Assembly (NCBI RefSeq): GCF_013407955.1
Contig: NZ_JACCBU010000001.1
Coordinates: 1,612,001 to 1,676,000 of the forward strand
Reading direction: 5' to 3'
DNA: 64,000 nt
Source: Microlunatus parietis
Lineage (GTDB): Bacteria; Actinomycetota; Actinomycetes; Propionibacteriales; Propionibacteriaceae
Positions 1 to 7,916 of the stretch are shown here, in pieces. The notes beneath the pieces are model-generated. The model was not told the DNA's origin. It made no database searches and saw nothing but the letters and a program-made list of their open reading frames with translations. The translations under genes were made by a program, and so were the position numbers. Each line of letters opens with the position of its first letter. Positions within the stretch are counted from its first letter, which is position 1.

Positions 1-954
1 GCGGCCGCGCTGCTCGGGGCGTTCCTGGCCAAGTCGCTGATCCTGCTCGGGGTCGCGGTGTTCGTGGCCGGGCTGGCCGGGGCGGTGTTCAGCCTGGCCC
101 GGCAGGCCTATCTGACCGAGGCCATCCCGATCGCCCAGCGCGCTCGGGCCCTGTCCACGCTCGGGGGCACCAGCCGGATCGGCACGTTCATCGGCCCGTT
201 CGTCGCGGCCCTGCTGGTGACCCACTTCGGCCTGGCCTCGGCGTACGGGTTCGCGGCGGTGATGAGCCTCGCGGCCGCCGTCCTGACGTTCCTGCTGCCC
301 GACCTGAACGCCGGGACCCGGGCGCCGGTCACCGTACGCCGCAGCGTCTGGTCCGTGCTGGCCGAGCACCGGCGCACCCTGGCCACGCTCGGCACCGGGG
401 TGCTGATGATCGCCGCAGCCCGGGCGACCCGGCAGTCGATCATCCCGCTCTGGGCCGAGTCGGTCGGCGTCGACGCGGCCACCACGAGTCTGATCTTCGG
501 CGTCTCCGCCGGGGTCGACATGCTGTTGTTCTATCCGGGCGGCGCGATCATGGACCGGTTCGGCCGGGTCTGGGTCGCCGTACCGTCCATGATCATTCTC
601 GGCACCGGCTTCATCCTGCTCCCGTTCACCCACGACACCCTGACCATCGGACTGGTGGCCGCACTGATGGGTCTCGGCAACGGGATCTCGTCCGGAATCG
701 TGATGACCCTCGGCGCGGACGCCTCGCCACCCGGGGCACGGGCCCAGTTCCTCGGCGGTTGGCGGCTGTTCGCCGATCTGGGCAACGCGGGCGGCCCCGC
801 CCTGATCACCCTGATCACCGCGTTCGGGCCGCTGGCGGCCGCCTCGTTCGGGCTGGCCGGGCTGACGTTGGCCGGCTCCGCCTGGGTCGCCCGCTGGGTG
901 CCGCGCTTCGCACCGGACCGCCATGTCGTCAGCCTGTCGAAGGACGCATCATGA
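1..954 (+). CDS. MFS transporter, C-terminal part (5' end outside window)
   Basis: The reading frame is open from base 1, so the gene begins outside the window; the first in-window start (GTG at 58) is internal. About 318 residues remain. They contain repeated hydrophobic segments of roughly 20 residues and an MFS-type loop (IMDRFGRVW near residue 180) between helices. The chain ends with RHVVSLSKDAS, the peptide usually made when a dispersed repeat containing CCTGTCGAAGG runs into a gene end (bases 933-944). The protein is an inner-membrane secondary transporter; the substrate cannot be read from sequence. orn starts 22 bases downstream. Confidence 0.85.
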   Translation, partial: AAALLGAFLAKSLILLGVAVFVAGLAGAVFSLARQAYLTEAIPIAQRARALSTLGGTSRIGTFIGPFVAALLVTHFGLASAYGFAAVMSLAAAVLTFLLPDLNAGTRAPVTVRRSVWSVLAEHRRTLATLGTGVLMIAAARATRQSIIPLWAESVGVDAATTSLIFGVSAGVDMLLFYPGGAIMDRFGRVWVAVPSMIILGTGFILLPFTHDTLTIGLVAALMGLGNGISSGIVMTLGADASPPGARAQFLGGWRLFADLGNAGGPALITLITAFGPLAAASFGLAGLTLAGSAWVARWVPRFAPDRHVVSLSKDAS

Positions 955-976
955 CGGTGTCCGTATTGTATGGCCG

Positions 977-1618
977 GTGAATGACATGCTGGTGTGGGTC
1001 GACTGTGAGATGACGGGCCTCGATTTGAGCGCTGACGCCCTGATCGAGGTGGCCGCGCTGGTCACCGACGCCGAGCTCAACGTGATCGGCGACGGCGTCG
1101 ACGTGTTGATCAAGCCGAGCGACGAGGCGCTGGAGCAGATGAGCGACTTCGTGCGCGCCATGCACCAGAACTCCGGCCTGCTGGACGAACTCAGCCGTGG
1201 GCTGACCATGGCGGAGGCCGAGGCGCGGGTGCTGGAGTACATCAGCGCCCAGATCCCCGAGGCCGGCAAGGCCCCGCTCGCCGGCAACACGATCGGCACC
1301 GACCGGGCCTTCCTGGCCCGGGACATGCCGACCCTGGAGTCGCACGTGCACTACCGCAACGTCGACGTCTCCTCGGTGAAGGAACTCGCCCGCCGCTGGT
1401 ACCCCCGGGTCTACTACCAGTCCCCCGCCAAGTCCGGTAACCACCGAGCCCTGGCCGACATCCAGGAATCGATCGAGGAACTGCGCTACTACCGGGAGGC
1501 GGTCTTCGTGCCGCAGCCCGGCCCGGACACCGCCACCGCGAAGCTGATCGCCGAGCGGCACCAGGGTGTCCTCACCGGCCGCCGCCCGGAGACCGCGGAG
1601 CCGGCAGCGGAGAACTGA
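977..1618 (+). CDS. orn: Oligoribonuclease (DEDDh 3'-5' exoribonuclease)
   Basis: Cytoplasmic enzyme that degrades 2-5 nt RNA fragments and pGpG to mononucleotides. 213 residues, the normal family length. The N-terminus reads MNDMLVWVDCEMTGLDL, with the first catalytic Asp and Glu in VDCEMTG; further acidic residues follow and the DEDDh His-Asp pair lies in NHRALADIQESI near residues 157-168. I chose GTG 977 because homologues begin M-N-D-x-L-V-W; ATG 986 is the alternative. No strong ribosome-binding site is visible. tRNA-His follows 54 bases later, a common actinobacterial neighbourhood. Identification is very secure. Confidence 0.95.
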   Translation: MNDMLVWVDCEMTGLDLSADALIEVAALVTDAELNVIGDGVDVLIKPSDEALEQMSDFVRAMHQNSGLLDELSRGLTMAEAEARVLEYISAQIPEAGKAPLAGNTIGTDRAFLARDMPTLESHVHYRNVDVSSVKELARRWYPRVYYQSPAKSGNHRALADIQESIEELRYYREAVFVPQPGPDTATAKLIAERHQGVLTGRRPETAEPAAEN

Positions 1619-1672
1619 TTTCTCCCGTACGAGGATCGGACGCTATGATTCACGCTGCTGCACGACGCACAT

Positions 1673-1749
1673 GGTGGGTATAGCTCAGCTGGTAGAGCAC
1701 CTGGTTGTGGTCCAGGATGTCGCGGGTTCGAGTCCCGTTACTCACCCCA
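1673..1749 (+). tRNA. tRNA-His (GTG anticodon)
   Basis: Complete cloverleaf. Acceptor arm GTGGGTA (1674-1680) pairs with TACTCAC (1739-1745), with one G-T wobble. The extra 5' G (1673) faces C73 (1746), the identity pair unique to tRNA-His. The anticodon stem CCTGG/CCAGG encloses loop TTGTGGT with anticodon GTG. The T arm GCGGGTTCGAGTCCCGT is present and CCA is encoded (1747-1749). A terminator follows within 10 bases. Confidence 0.97.
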
Positions 1750-1757
1750 AGCAGATG

Positions 1758-1797
1758 GGCCCCGGATTCCCAAACACAAGGGATTCCGGGGCCTTTT
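1758..1797 (+). terminator. Intrinsic terminator after tRNA-His
   Basis: A 14-base arm GGCCCCGGATTCCC (1758-1771) pairs with GGGATTCCGGGGCC (1780-1793) with one T-T mismatch, an 8-base loop, then TTTT. It is placed to end the tRNA-His transcript. Confidence 0.85.
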
Positions 1798-1858
1798 GCA
1801 TCGGCTGAGTCCTTCTTGTTCGAGTTGGTGCACCTCTCACTCCCGAATACCCGTCTTG

Positions 1859-1870
1859 ACTTATATAAGT
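1859..1870. promoter_or_regulatory. 12-bp palindrome, probable operator of the ArsR gene
   Basis: ACTTATATAAGT is a perfect 12-bp palindrome, AT-rich in a GC-rich setting. It directly follows TTGACT (1856-1861, a possible -35) and abuts the ribosome-binding site GGAG of the ArsR-family gene. Self-repression by ArsR-type regulators at such sites is common; binding here is inferred. Confidence 0.5.
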
Positions 1871-1883
1871 GGAGACGGGCATC

Positions 1884-2228
1884 ATGGCGATCGTGCACGC
1901 GTTCGACATCCTCGGCGACCCGGTGCGCCGGCGCATCCTGGAGCTGCTCGCGGACGGTGAGCAGACTTCGGGCGCCATCACGGACGTGATCCGGGCCGAG
2001 TTCGGGCTCTCCCAGCCAGGGGTGTCGCAACATCTGCGCGTACTGCGGGACAGCGGGTTCACCTCGGTCCGGGCCGAGGGCGCTCGACGGTTCTACTCCG
2101 TCGAGCCCGCACCGCTGAGCGAGGTCGACGCCTGGCTGGGCCGGTTCCGCCGCTTCTGGGACCAGCACCTCGACGCCCTGGGCACCGAGCTGGCCAGGGG
2201 CAGGCGCGCGACGAGAAAAGACCACTGA
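1884..2228 (+). CDS. ArsR-family winged-helix transcriptional regulator
   Basis: 114 residues. The HTH of the ArsR/SmtB fold is clear: FDILGDPVRRRILELL (helix 1-2), then LSQPGVSQHLRVLRDSGFTS as recognition helix and wing entry, then YSVEPAPLSEVDAWL. No Cys-based metal site (CxCxxC) is present, so this is the type paired with AHSA1/SRPBCC proteins rather than a metal sensor. ATG 1884 is preferred over GTG 1869 because GGAG lies 9 bases upstream. The SRPBCC gene follows 16 bases later, forming a two-gene operon. The regulator probably represses its own operon through the palindrome just upstream. Confidence 0.85.
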   Translation: MAIVHAFDILGDPVRRRILELLADGEQTSGAITDVIRAEFGLSQPGVSQHLRVLRDSGFTSVRAEGARRFYSVEPAPLSEVDAWLGRFRRFWDQHLDALGTELARGRRATRKDH

Positions 2229-2244
2229 CGAAAGGAACGCTGAC

Positions 2245-2889
2245 GTGAAAGACGTGCTGGACGAATTGGCCGCCGCGCGCCGGACCATGGGCCGGGGCAG
2301 CCTGCCCGCCGGCGATGCGTACACGATCGAGGTGCGCCGTCAGTACGAGGCGTCGATCGATGAGGTCTGGGACGCCGTGACCAATCCGGAACGACTGCGG
2401 CGCTGGCTGAGGCCGGTGACCGGGGACCTCCGCCTCGGCGGCAGGTACGAGTTCGACGGCGGGGAGCACGGCGAGATCCTCGGTTGCGAGCCGCCGCGCC
2501 GGCTCAAGGTTTCCTGGCTGTACGGACCGGAGGCCGACGCCTGGCCCGGCACCAGCGAGGTCGAGGTGCGGCTGGCACCCGGCCCCGGCGACGCCACCGA
2601 GTTCGAGCTCGTCCACGCCGCGATCGTCACGGAGCCGCTGTTCCCGACCTACGGTCCCGGCTCCGGCGGCGTCGGCTGGGACCTGGCCCTGCTCGCCCTG
2701 GCCCGGCTACTGACCGGGGACGAGACCGCCGATCACCATGCGGTGCAGGAATCACCGGAAGGGCGCGAGTTCATCCGACGCAGCGCCGCGGCCTGGGGCG
2801 AGGCCCATCGGGCCGCCGGCGGCGAGCCGGAGCACGTCGCGGCCGCGGTCGAAGCCACCACGAAGTTCTATGCACCCGACCCGAGCTGA
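2245..2889 (+). CDS. SRPBCC / AHSA1-type domain protein
   Basis: 214 residues with the START-like AHSA1 fold signature: YEASIDEVWDAVTNPERLRRWL near the N-terminus, then LRLGGRYEFDGGEHGEI and PRRLKVSW strands, and a C-terminal helix around residues 140-170. Such proteins have a hydrophobic cavity; the ligand is unknown. The GTG start has AAAGGA upstream. It follows the ArsR gene in the same operon, the usual ArsR-AHSA1 pair often linked to general stress. The last 45 residues (from about GREFIRRSAAAWG) extend beyond the core domain. No catalytic assignment is possible. Confidence 0.8.
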   Translation: MKDVLDELAAARRTMGRGSLPAGDAYTIEVRRQYEASIDEVWDAVTNPERLRRWLRPVTGDLRLGGRYEFDGGEHGEILGCEPPRRLKVSWLYGPEADAWPGTSEVEVRLAPGPGDATEFELVHAAIVTEPLFPTYGPGSGGVGWDLALLALARLLTGDETADHHAVQESPEGREFIRRSAAAWGEAHRAAGGEPEHVAAAVEATTKFYAPDPS

Positions 2890-3013
2890 CCAGGACTCGC
2901 GCCGAAGAAGTCCACCAACTCGATCGAGCCCTCCGTGACGATTCCTTGCACATCACGTCTCTCCCAGTGAGGAACGGGTCCCGACTGGGACCCGGGAACA
3001 CCGGAGGAGAACC

Positions 3014-3277
3014 ATGGGAACCGTTATCGCCTACCTCGTCATCGGCCTGCTCGGCGGCTTGATCGCCAAGGCCATCCTGCCCGGCAAGCAGGGCGGCGGC
3101 TGGCTCGCCACCATCGCGCTCGGCGTCGTCGGCGCGCTGCTCGGCGGCTTTCTCGGCGGCCTGCTATTCAACGTCCGCTACGACGAGATCTTCAGCTTTC
3201 AGGGCTTGATCACTGCGGTGATCGGCAGCCTGATCGTGTTGTTGATCTTCGGCCTGATCCGTCGGCGCAGCAACTGA
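3014..3277 (+). CDS. GlsB/YeaQ/YmgE-family small membrane protein
   Basis: 87 residues in three hydrophobic segments: IAYLVIGLLGGLIAKAIL, a Gly-rich middle (ATIALGVVGALLGGFLGGLLF), and LITAVIGSLIVLLIFGLI, ending RRRSN. This is the transglycosylase-associated/GlsB pattern, a stress-linked membrane protein of unknown mechanism. The ribosome-binding site GGAGGAGA lies 5 bases before ATG. A perfect 8-bp inverted repeat with a 4-base loop (CGGGTCCC 2975-2982 and GGGACCCG 2987-2994) sits just upstream in the leader and could act as an operator or RNA hairpin. Monocistronic. Confidence 0.85.
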   Translation: MGTVIAYLVIGLLGGLIAKAILPGKQGGGWLATIALGVVGALLGGFLGGLLFNVRYDEIFSFQGLITAVIGSLIVLLIFGLIRRRSN

Positions 3278-3319
3278 CCGACTGAACCTACCCCTGCTCC
3301 GAGTGGGGATCGCCCACCC

Positions 3320-3348
3320 TTGATTTATACCCCCCGGGGGTATATGCT
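3320..3348 (+). promoter_or_regulatory. Promoter with CsoR-like copper operator in the spacer
   Basis: TATACCCCC-C-GGGGGTATA (3326-3344) is a perfect 9-1-9 palindrome of the C-tract/G-tract type bound by CsoR-family Cu(I) repressors (established for actinobacterial CsoR). It fills the spacer between a possible -35 TTGATT (3320-3325) and -10 TATGCT (3343-3348), spaced 17 bases. Occupancy would block RNA polymerase, so the downstream His-rich gene is probably copper-induced. No csoR gene lies in the window. Confidence 0.65.
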
Positions 3349-3395
3349 CCGGTACGAGTCGGGTGCTGGGCCCGACCACGACGGAGGAGGCAGCG

Positions 3396-4175
3396 ATGAC
3401 GATCCACGCAGACCACGGCGCCCATGGCGACCATGCCGCCCACGCGGGGCACGGTCCCGGCGGGCTGACGGTCTCGGAGCGGGGCTACACGGTGCGGCCG
3501 GACTCGGTGATCCTGGCGGCCGGGCGGCAGCCGATCACGTTCCGGATCATCGGGCCGGACGGAGCGCCGGTCACCGCGTTCGAGCCGACGCACGACAAGG
3601 AACTGCATCTGATCGCGACCCGGCGCGACCAGACCGGTTTCCAGCACGTGCACCCGACGCTGGACGAGTCCGGCACCTGGACCGTCGAGCTGGACCTGAC
3701 CCCGGGCGTCTGGCGCTACTTCGCGGACTTCAAGCCGGCCGGTCATGATCAACTGACGCTCGGGGTCGACGTCTCGGTCGCCGGCGAGTTCGACCCGCAG
3801 CCACTGCCGCCGGTCCAGCCGACGTTCCGGATCGACGACTACACGGTGACGCTCACCGGCGAGCTCCAGGCCGGGCAGCCGGCCGAGCTGACCCTTACGG
3901 TGCAGCGCGACGGGCAGCCGGTCACCGACCTGGAGCCCTACCTGGCGGCGTACGGGCACCTGGTCGCGCTGCGGGCCGGCGACCTGGCCTACCTGCACGT
4001 CCATCCGGAGGGACACCCGGGCGACGGGAGCACGCCGGCCGGGCCGGACGTCGTGTTCGTCGCGACCGCCCCGAGCCCCGGCACCTACCGGCTCTACCTG
4101 GACTTCCAGCACGGCGGCGTGGTCCGCACGGCGTCGTTCACGGTCGAGGCCGGCCGGCCGCACCACCATCACTGA
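3396..4175 (+). CDS. His-rich probable metal-binding protein behind a CsoR-like operator
   Basis: 259 residues. The N-terminus is a run of His, Ala and Gly (MTIHADHGAHGDHAAHAGHG) and the C-terminus ends HHHH. Two similar beta-rich modules follow, each with a metal-type histidine cluster: HLIATRRDQTGFQHVHP near residue 70 and GHLVALRAGDLAYLHVHPEGHP near residue 195. No signal peptide or membrane helix is visible, unlike most secreted relatives with this H-x-H-P motif. GGAGGAGG is 5 bases before ATG 3396. Position behind the copper-type operator suggests a copper buffer or chaperone; this is inference. AhpD-like and MFS genes follow. Confidence 0.7.
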   Translation: MTIHADHGAHGDHAAHAGHGPGGLTVSERGYTVRPDSVILAAGRQPITFRIIGPDGAPVTAFEPTHDKELHLIATRRDQTGFQHVHPTLDESGTWTVELDLTPGVWRYFADFKPAGHDQLTLGVDVSVAGEFDPQPLPPVQPTFRIDDYTVTLTGELQAGQPAELTLTVQRDGQPVTDLEPYLAAYGHLVALRAGDLAYLHVHPEGHPGDGSTPAGPDVVFVATAPSPGTYRLYLDFQHGGVVRTASFTVEAGRPHHHH

Positions 4176-4186
4176 GGACGCGCCCG

Positions 4187-4699
4187 ATGCCACGGCTCAG
4201 CGCCCTCACCCCGGACACGGCGACCGGCAAGTCCCAGGAACTGCTCGGTGAGCTGGTCGCCCGGCACGGCCAGGTCGGCGCGATGGTCTCGACCATGGCG
4301 CACTCCCCCGCCGTGCTGGGCGGCTACCTGCAGCTCAGCCGGGCCATGGGTCGGGCCAAGCTCGACCGCAGGCTCAGCGAACGGATTTCGATCGCCGTGC
4401 AGACCCTGCAGGGCTGCGGGCTCTGCCTGGAGTCGCACGTCGCGGCCGCGCGCAAGCTCAAGATCACCGAGGAGGAGATCGACCACGCCCGCGCCGGCCG
4501 GTCGGTCGATCCCAAGATCACCGCGATCATCGATCTCGCGCTCCGGGTGTACCGGGAGCCCACGTCGATCACCGACGAGCAGATCGACGAGCTTCGTCGC
4601 CACGGCTACAGCGACCGCGAGATCGCCGATGTCGTGGGCATCGTCGCCCTCAACCTGCTCACCGGCGCCTTCAATCTCGTAGCCGGGCTGCGCCCCTAG
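4187..4699 (+). CDS. Carboxymuconolactone decarboxylase / AhpD-like protein
   Basis: 170 residues. The AhpD redox motif is visible as CGLCLESHVAAARK (two Cys in CxxC with a following His) near residues 78-90, after helix LSERISIAVQTLQG. AhpD-like proteins are peroxidase-linked disulfide reductases, but many CMD proteins have other or unknown roles. The gene begins 11 bases after the His-rich gene and has GAGGA upstream, so it is probably co-transcribed and under the same CsoR-like control. The specific substrate is not readable. Confidence 0.85.
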   Translation: MPRLSALTPDTATGKSQELLGELVARHGQVGAMVSTMAHSPAVLGGYLQLSRAMGRAKLDRRLSERISIAVQTLQGCGLCLESHVAAARKLKITEEEIDHARAGRSVDPKITAIIDLALRVYREPTSITDEQIDELRRHGYSDREIADVVGIVALNLLTGAFNLVAGLRP

Positions 4700-4724
4700 T
4701 GTCGACCGAGAAAGATCAACTTCG

Positions 4725-6026
4725 ATGAGCCTGTTCGCGCTCCGCGACTACCGGCGCCTGTTCAGCGCCCAGGTGATCGCGCTGTTCGGCACCGGGCTGG
4801 CGACGGTCGCCCTCGGCCTGCTCGCCTACGAGCTCGCCGGCCCGCGGGCCGGCGCCGTGCTCGGCACCGCGCTCACCATCAAGATGATCTTGTACGTGAT
4901 CGTCGCGCCGATCGCCGCCGCCTACGTGGACCGACTCCCCCGGCGACTGTTCCTGGTGATCTTGGACGTGGTCCGCGGCGCCGTGGTGATCGCGCTCCCG
5001 TTCGTCACCGAGATCTGGCAGATCTACCTGTTGATCGGCCTGCTGCAGACCGCCTCGGCGGCGTTCACGCCGACCTTCCAGGCGGTGATCCCGGACATCG
5101 TGACCGAGGAGGCCGACTACACCCGGGCGCTGTCGGCCTCCCAGCTCGCCTACACCATGGAGAGCCTGCTCAGCCCGGTGCTGGCCGCGCTCGCCCTGAC
5201 CTTGATCGACTTCAACTGGCTGTTCGTCGGCACAGCGGTCGGGTTCGCCGGGTCGGCCGTGCTGGTGCTGTCCACCCGGATCCCGAACGCACGGCCCAAC
5301 CCACACGCCGGCGCGTTCGACCGGGTCGCCGCCGGGATCCGCAGATTCGTGGTGACTCCACGGCTGCGCGGCGTGCTGGCGCTGAACCTGGTGGTCGCCT
5401 CGGCCGGCTCGATCGTGATCGTCAACACGGTCAACTACGTCCGGGACCGACTCGGCGGCAGCCAGTCCGACGTGGCCTGGCTGCTCGCCGCGTCGGGCGC
5501 CGGGACCTTGATCATCGCGCTGCTGCTGCCCAAGGTGCTGGACCGGATCGCCGAACGTCCGGCCATGATCACCGGCGGCTTCCTGCTGGTGCTGGCAGTG
5601 ACCGGCGCAGTCGTGATCGTCAACTCAGCAACGGGAACCGCTGCCTGGGTCAGTACGGCGATCGCCTGGTTCGCCGTCGGCGCCGGGATGGCGCTGGTGA
5701 TCACGCCGACCGGCCGGGTGCTGCGCCGCTCGGTGGCGCCGAGCGGGTTGCCCGAGGTGTTCGCGGCCCAGTTCTCGCTGTCCCACCTGGCCTGGCTGCT
5801 GACGTACCCGATCGCCGGCTGGCTGGCCCTGCAGGCCGGCCTGAGCACCACCTGGATCGTGCTCGGCGCGCTGGCCGCAGCCGGCGCCGGGACCGCGCTC
5901 CTGGTCTGGCCGCGCCGCGAACCCGTACCGGCCGGGGCCGAGCCGACCCAAGCCGAGCTCAGCGACGCCGAAGCCGCCGAGTGCACGCTGATCGCCGGTC
6001 AGTGCGCCTGCGTCCGACCCGTCTGA
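4725..6026 (+). CDS. MFS transporter
   Basis: 433 residues with about 12 hydrophobic segments and the MFS loop DRLPRRLFLV after helix 2. The pattern fits drug/metabolite exporters of the MFS_3 type. The C-terminal tail is unusual: EAAECTLIAGQCACVRPV carries three Cys including a CxC near the end, which might bind metal. It starts 25 bases after the AhpD-like gene on the same strand, so it may complete the putative copper-responsive operon. Whether it moves a metal complex or an unrelated compound cannot be decided. Confidence 0.8.
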   Translation: MSLFALRDYRRLFSAQVIALFGTGLATVALGLLAYELAGPRAGAVLGTALTIKMILYVIVAPIAAAYVDRLPRRLFLVILDVVRGAVVIALPFVTEIWQIYLLIGLLQTASAAFTPTFQAVIPDIVTEEADYTRALSASQLAYTMESLLSPVLAALALTLIDFNWLFVGTAVGFAGSAVLVLSTRIPNARPNPHAGAFDRVAAGIRRFVVTPRLRGVLALNLVVASAGSIVIVNTVNYVRDRLGGSQSDVAWLLAASGAGTLIIALLLPKVLDRIAERPAMITGGFLLVLAVTGAVVIVNSATGTAAWVSTAIAWFAVGAGMALVITPTGRVLRRSVAPSGLPEVFAAQFSLSHLAWLLTYPIAGWLALQAGLSTTWIVLGALAAAGAGTALLVWPRREPVPAGAEPTQAELSDAEAAECTLIAGQCACVRPV

Positions 6027-6060
6027 CCCGACCGGAGGCCCAGGTGCTAGGAAGATCGAC

Positions 6061-6915
6061 ATGACCGAAACGATCTGTGTCACCGGGGCCGCCGGCAAGG
6101 CCGGCCGGGCCGTCGTCGATGATCTTCGCCGGCACGGCTTCCTGGTGCGCGCCACCGATCTCCTGGTCGGACCGGAGCAGCGCCGCGACAGCGTCCTGCA
6201 GGCCGACCTGACCGACTACGGGCAGGCGGCCGAGGTCCTCGCCGGCACCGACGCCGTGATCCACCTGGCCAACATCCCGGCGCCCGGGCTGGCCACTCCG
6301 GCGCTGACGTTCAATCACAACATCACGATGAACTTCAACGTGTTCTCCGCCGCGACCCAGCTCGGCCTCGGCCGGGTGGTCTGGGCCTCCAGCGAGACGA
6401 CGCTCGGGCTGCCGTTCGACACGCCGCCCCGCTATGCGCCGGTCGACGAAGATCATTACCCGCTGCCCACCTCGACCTACGCGCTGTCCAAGGTGGCCAG
6501 CGAGACGATCGCCGAGCAGTTGGCCCAGTGGTCCGGCGTCCCGTTCCTCGGGCTCCGGTTCTCCAACATCATGAGCGCCGCCGACTATGCCCGGTTCTCG
6601 TCGTTCTGGCCGGATTCCCAACTGCGCAAGTGGAATCTGTGGGGCTACATCGACGAGCGCGATGTCGCGTCGGCCTGCCGGGCCGGGCTGACCGCGCCCG
6701 CCGAGGCGGTCGCCGGCAGCCACTCCATGATCATCGCCGCCGCCGACACCTGCATGAACCGCCCGTCGGCCGAGCTGCTCGCCGAGGTCTATCCCGAAAC
6801 CCTGTTGACCCGGGAGATCGGCGAGTACGAGACTCTGCTCGCCATCGATCGCGCCAAGGACCTGCTCGGCTGGCAGCCGCAGCACTCCTGGCGTGATCAC
6901 GTCGAGACGGAGTGA
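6061..6915 (+). CDS. NAD-dependent epimerase/dehydratase (extended SDR)
   Basis: 284 residues. The Rossmann nucleotide motif is TGAAGKAGRAVVDDL at residues 8-22; the active-site region has SSETT followed by TYALSK with the Tyr-x3-Lys pair near residues 140-144. The chain matches the extended SDR family acting on nucleotide sugars or similar substrates; the substrate is not identifiable. It starts 34 bases after the MFS gene and its stop overlaps the methyltransferase start by 4 bases (GTGA), so the two are translationally coupled. Confidence 0.85.
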   Translation: MTETICVTGAAGKAGRAVVDDLRRHGFLVRATDLLVGPEQRRDSVLQADLTDYGQAAEVLAGTDAVIHLANIPAPGLATPALTFNHNITMNFNVFSAATQLGLGRVVWASSETTLGLPFDTPPRYAPVDEDHYPLPTSTYALSKVASETIAEQLAQWSGVPFLGLRFSNIMSAADYARFSSFWPDSQLRKWNLWGYIDERDVASACRAGLTAPAEAVAGSHSMIIAAADTCMNRPSAELLAEVYPETLLTREIGEYETLLAIDRAKDLLGWQPQHSWRDHVETE

Positions 6916-7688
6916 TCATTCCCAGCCCTGAGTTGCTGTTGCTGCCCGAGCGGTTCCCGCGTTCGTCGAGATACGACCCGGCGTGGCTGCTGTCGCTGGA
7001 CATGGGCCCGAATCCGTTGTGGCAGTTGGAAGAGCTCTGGGACGACCTCGCCCTGCAGCCGGGCCAGCGGGTGCTCGACCTCGGTCCGGGGCGCGGTGCG
7101 ACGTCCGTGTTCCTGGCCCGCGAGGCCGGCGTCGCCGTCGACGCGCTGGACCTGTGGATCACGGTCGAGGAGGCCGCGGAGACGTACCGCGCGATGGGGG
7201 TCGAGGACCTGGTCACGCCGCGGCAGGGCGACATCCGCACCGCCGACCTGCCGGAGCAGGGTTACGACGCGATCGTCAGCCTGGACGCCTGGGAGTACTT
7301 CGGCACCGACGTCTATTTCCTGCGCCGGCTGGTCACCGCGCTCAAGCCGGGCGGCGTGCTCGGCTTCGCGACACCGTCGCTGCGCGACGACCCGTACCTG
7401 GTGGAGCCGCTGCCGCTGCTCGCCGAGACGGCCGGGTTCGAGGTGCTGACCTGGCATCCGGCGGAGTGGTGGGCCAAGCACACGGCGCTGACCGGTGGGC
7501 TGATCGACGTCAAGGCCTGGGTACCGACGGACAGCCTGGACCTGTGGCAGCGCTGGGACGAAGCGGTCGGCGGCGACTCACCGATGCGCAAGGTGGTCGC
7601 CGACTACCAGGCGCTGGGCGGCCGGCCGCCGGCGCTCGGCCTGGTGCATGTGGTCGGCCGGAAACCGTACGCAGCAAGGAAATCCTGA
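6912..7688 (+). CDS. Class I SAM-dependent methyltransferase
   Basis: 258 residues. Motif I is VLDLGPGRGATSVFLA near residues 54-69, with an acidic end of strand 2 (VDALDLW) and a post-motif YDAIVSLDAWEYFG. These are the SAM-binding signatures of class I methyltransferases. The GTG start overlaps the epimerase stop. The substrate is unknown; similar proteins are small-molecule methyltransferases. The 228 bases after it hold no gene. Confidence 0.8.
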   Translation: MIIPSPELLLLPERFPRSSRYDPAWLLSLDMGPNPLWQLEELWDDLALQPGQRVLDLGPGRGATSVFLAREAGVAVDALDLWITVEEAAETYRAMGVEDLVTPRQGDIRTADLPEQGYDAIVSLDAWEYFGTDVYFLRRLVTALKPGGVLGFATPSLRDDPYLVEPLPLLAETAGFEVLTWHPAEWWAKHTALTGGLIDVKAWVPTDSLDLWQRWDEAVGGDSPMRKVVADYQALGGRPPALGLVHVVGRKPYAARKS

Positions 7689-7808
7689 GGTACGGGAAAG
7701 CGGCCCGGCGAGGACCGGCCCGAGGGGACGCCACTACCGTGGCGACACCGCTGGGGGCCGGCCCTCCTCGGCCGTCCCCCTCGCGACCGGGTCGCGTTGT
7801 CCCGACGA

Positions 7809-7835
7809 GACCACCGACCTGACAGACCGGTGGTC
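7809..7835. terminator. Perfect 8-bp hairpin between convergent genes
   Basis: GACCACCG (7809-7816) pairs with CGGTGGTC (7828-7835) across an 11-base loop. It lies in the 228-base gap between the methyltransferase (+) and the RNB nuclease (-). No T-run follows, so terminator function is tentative. Upstream in the same gap, 7700-7800 is dense in imperfect C/G inverted repeats (for example GCCACTACCGTGGC). Confidence 0.35.
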
Positions 7836-7916
7836 CAACCTCCCCCAAACGGCAACTCACCAGTGATTCAAGCACACGACACAAGCCGCGCGGGCTGAAC
7901 CAGCGAAATCTCAGGA

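Noticed and set aside
2975-2994. Riboswitch upstream of the GlsB-type gene
   Set aside because: Only one 8-bp hairpin is seen; no known riboswitch core is recognisable.
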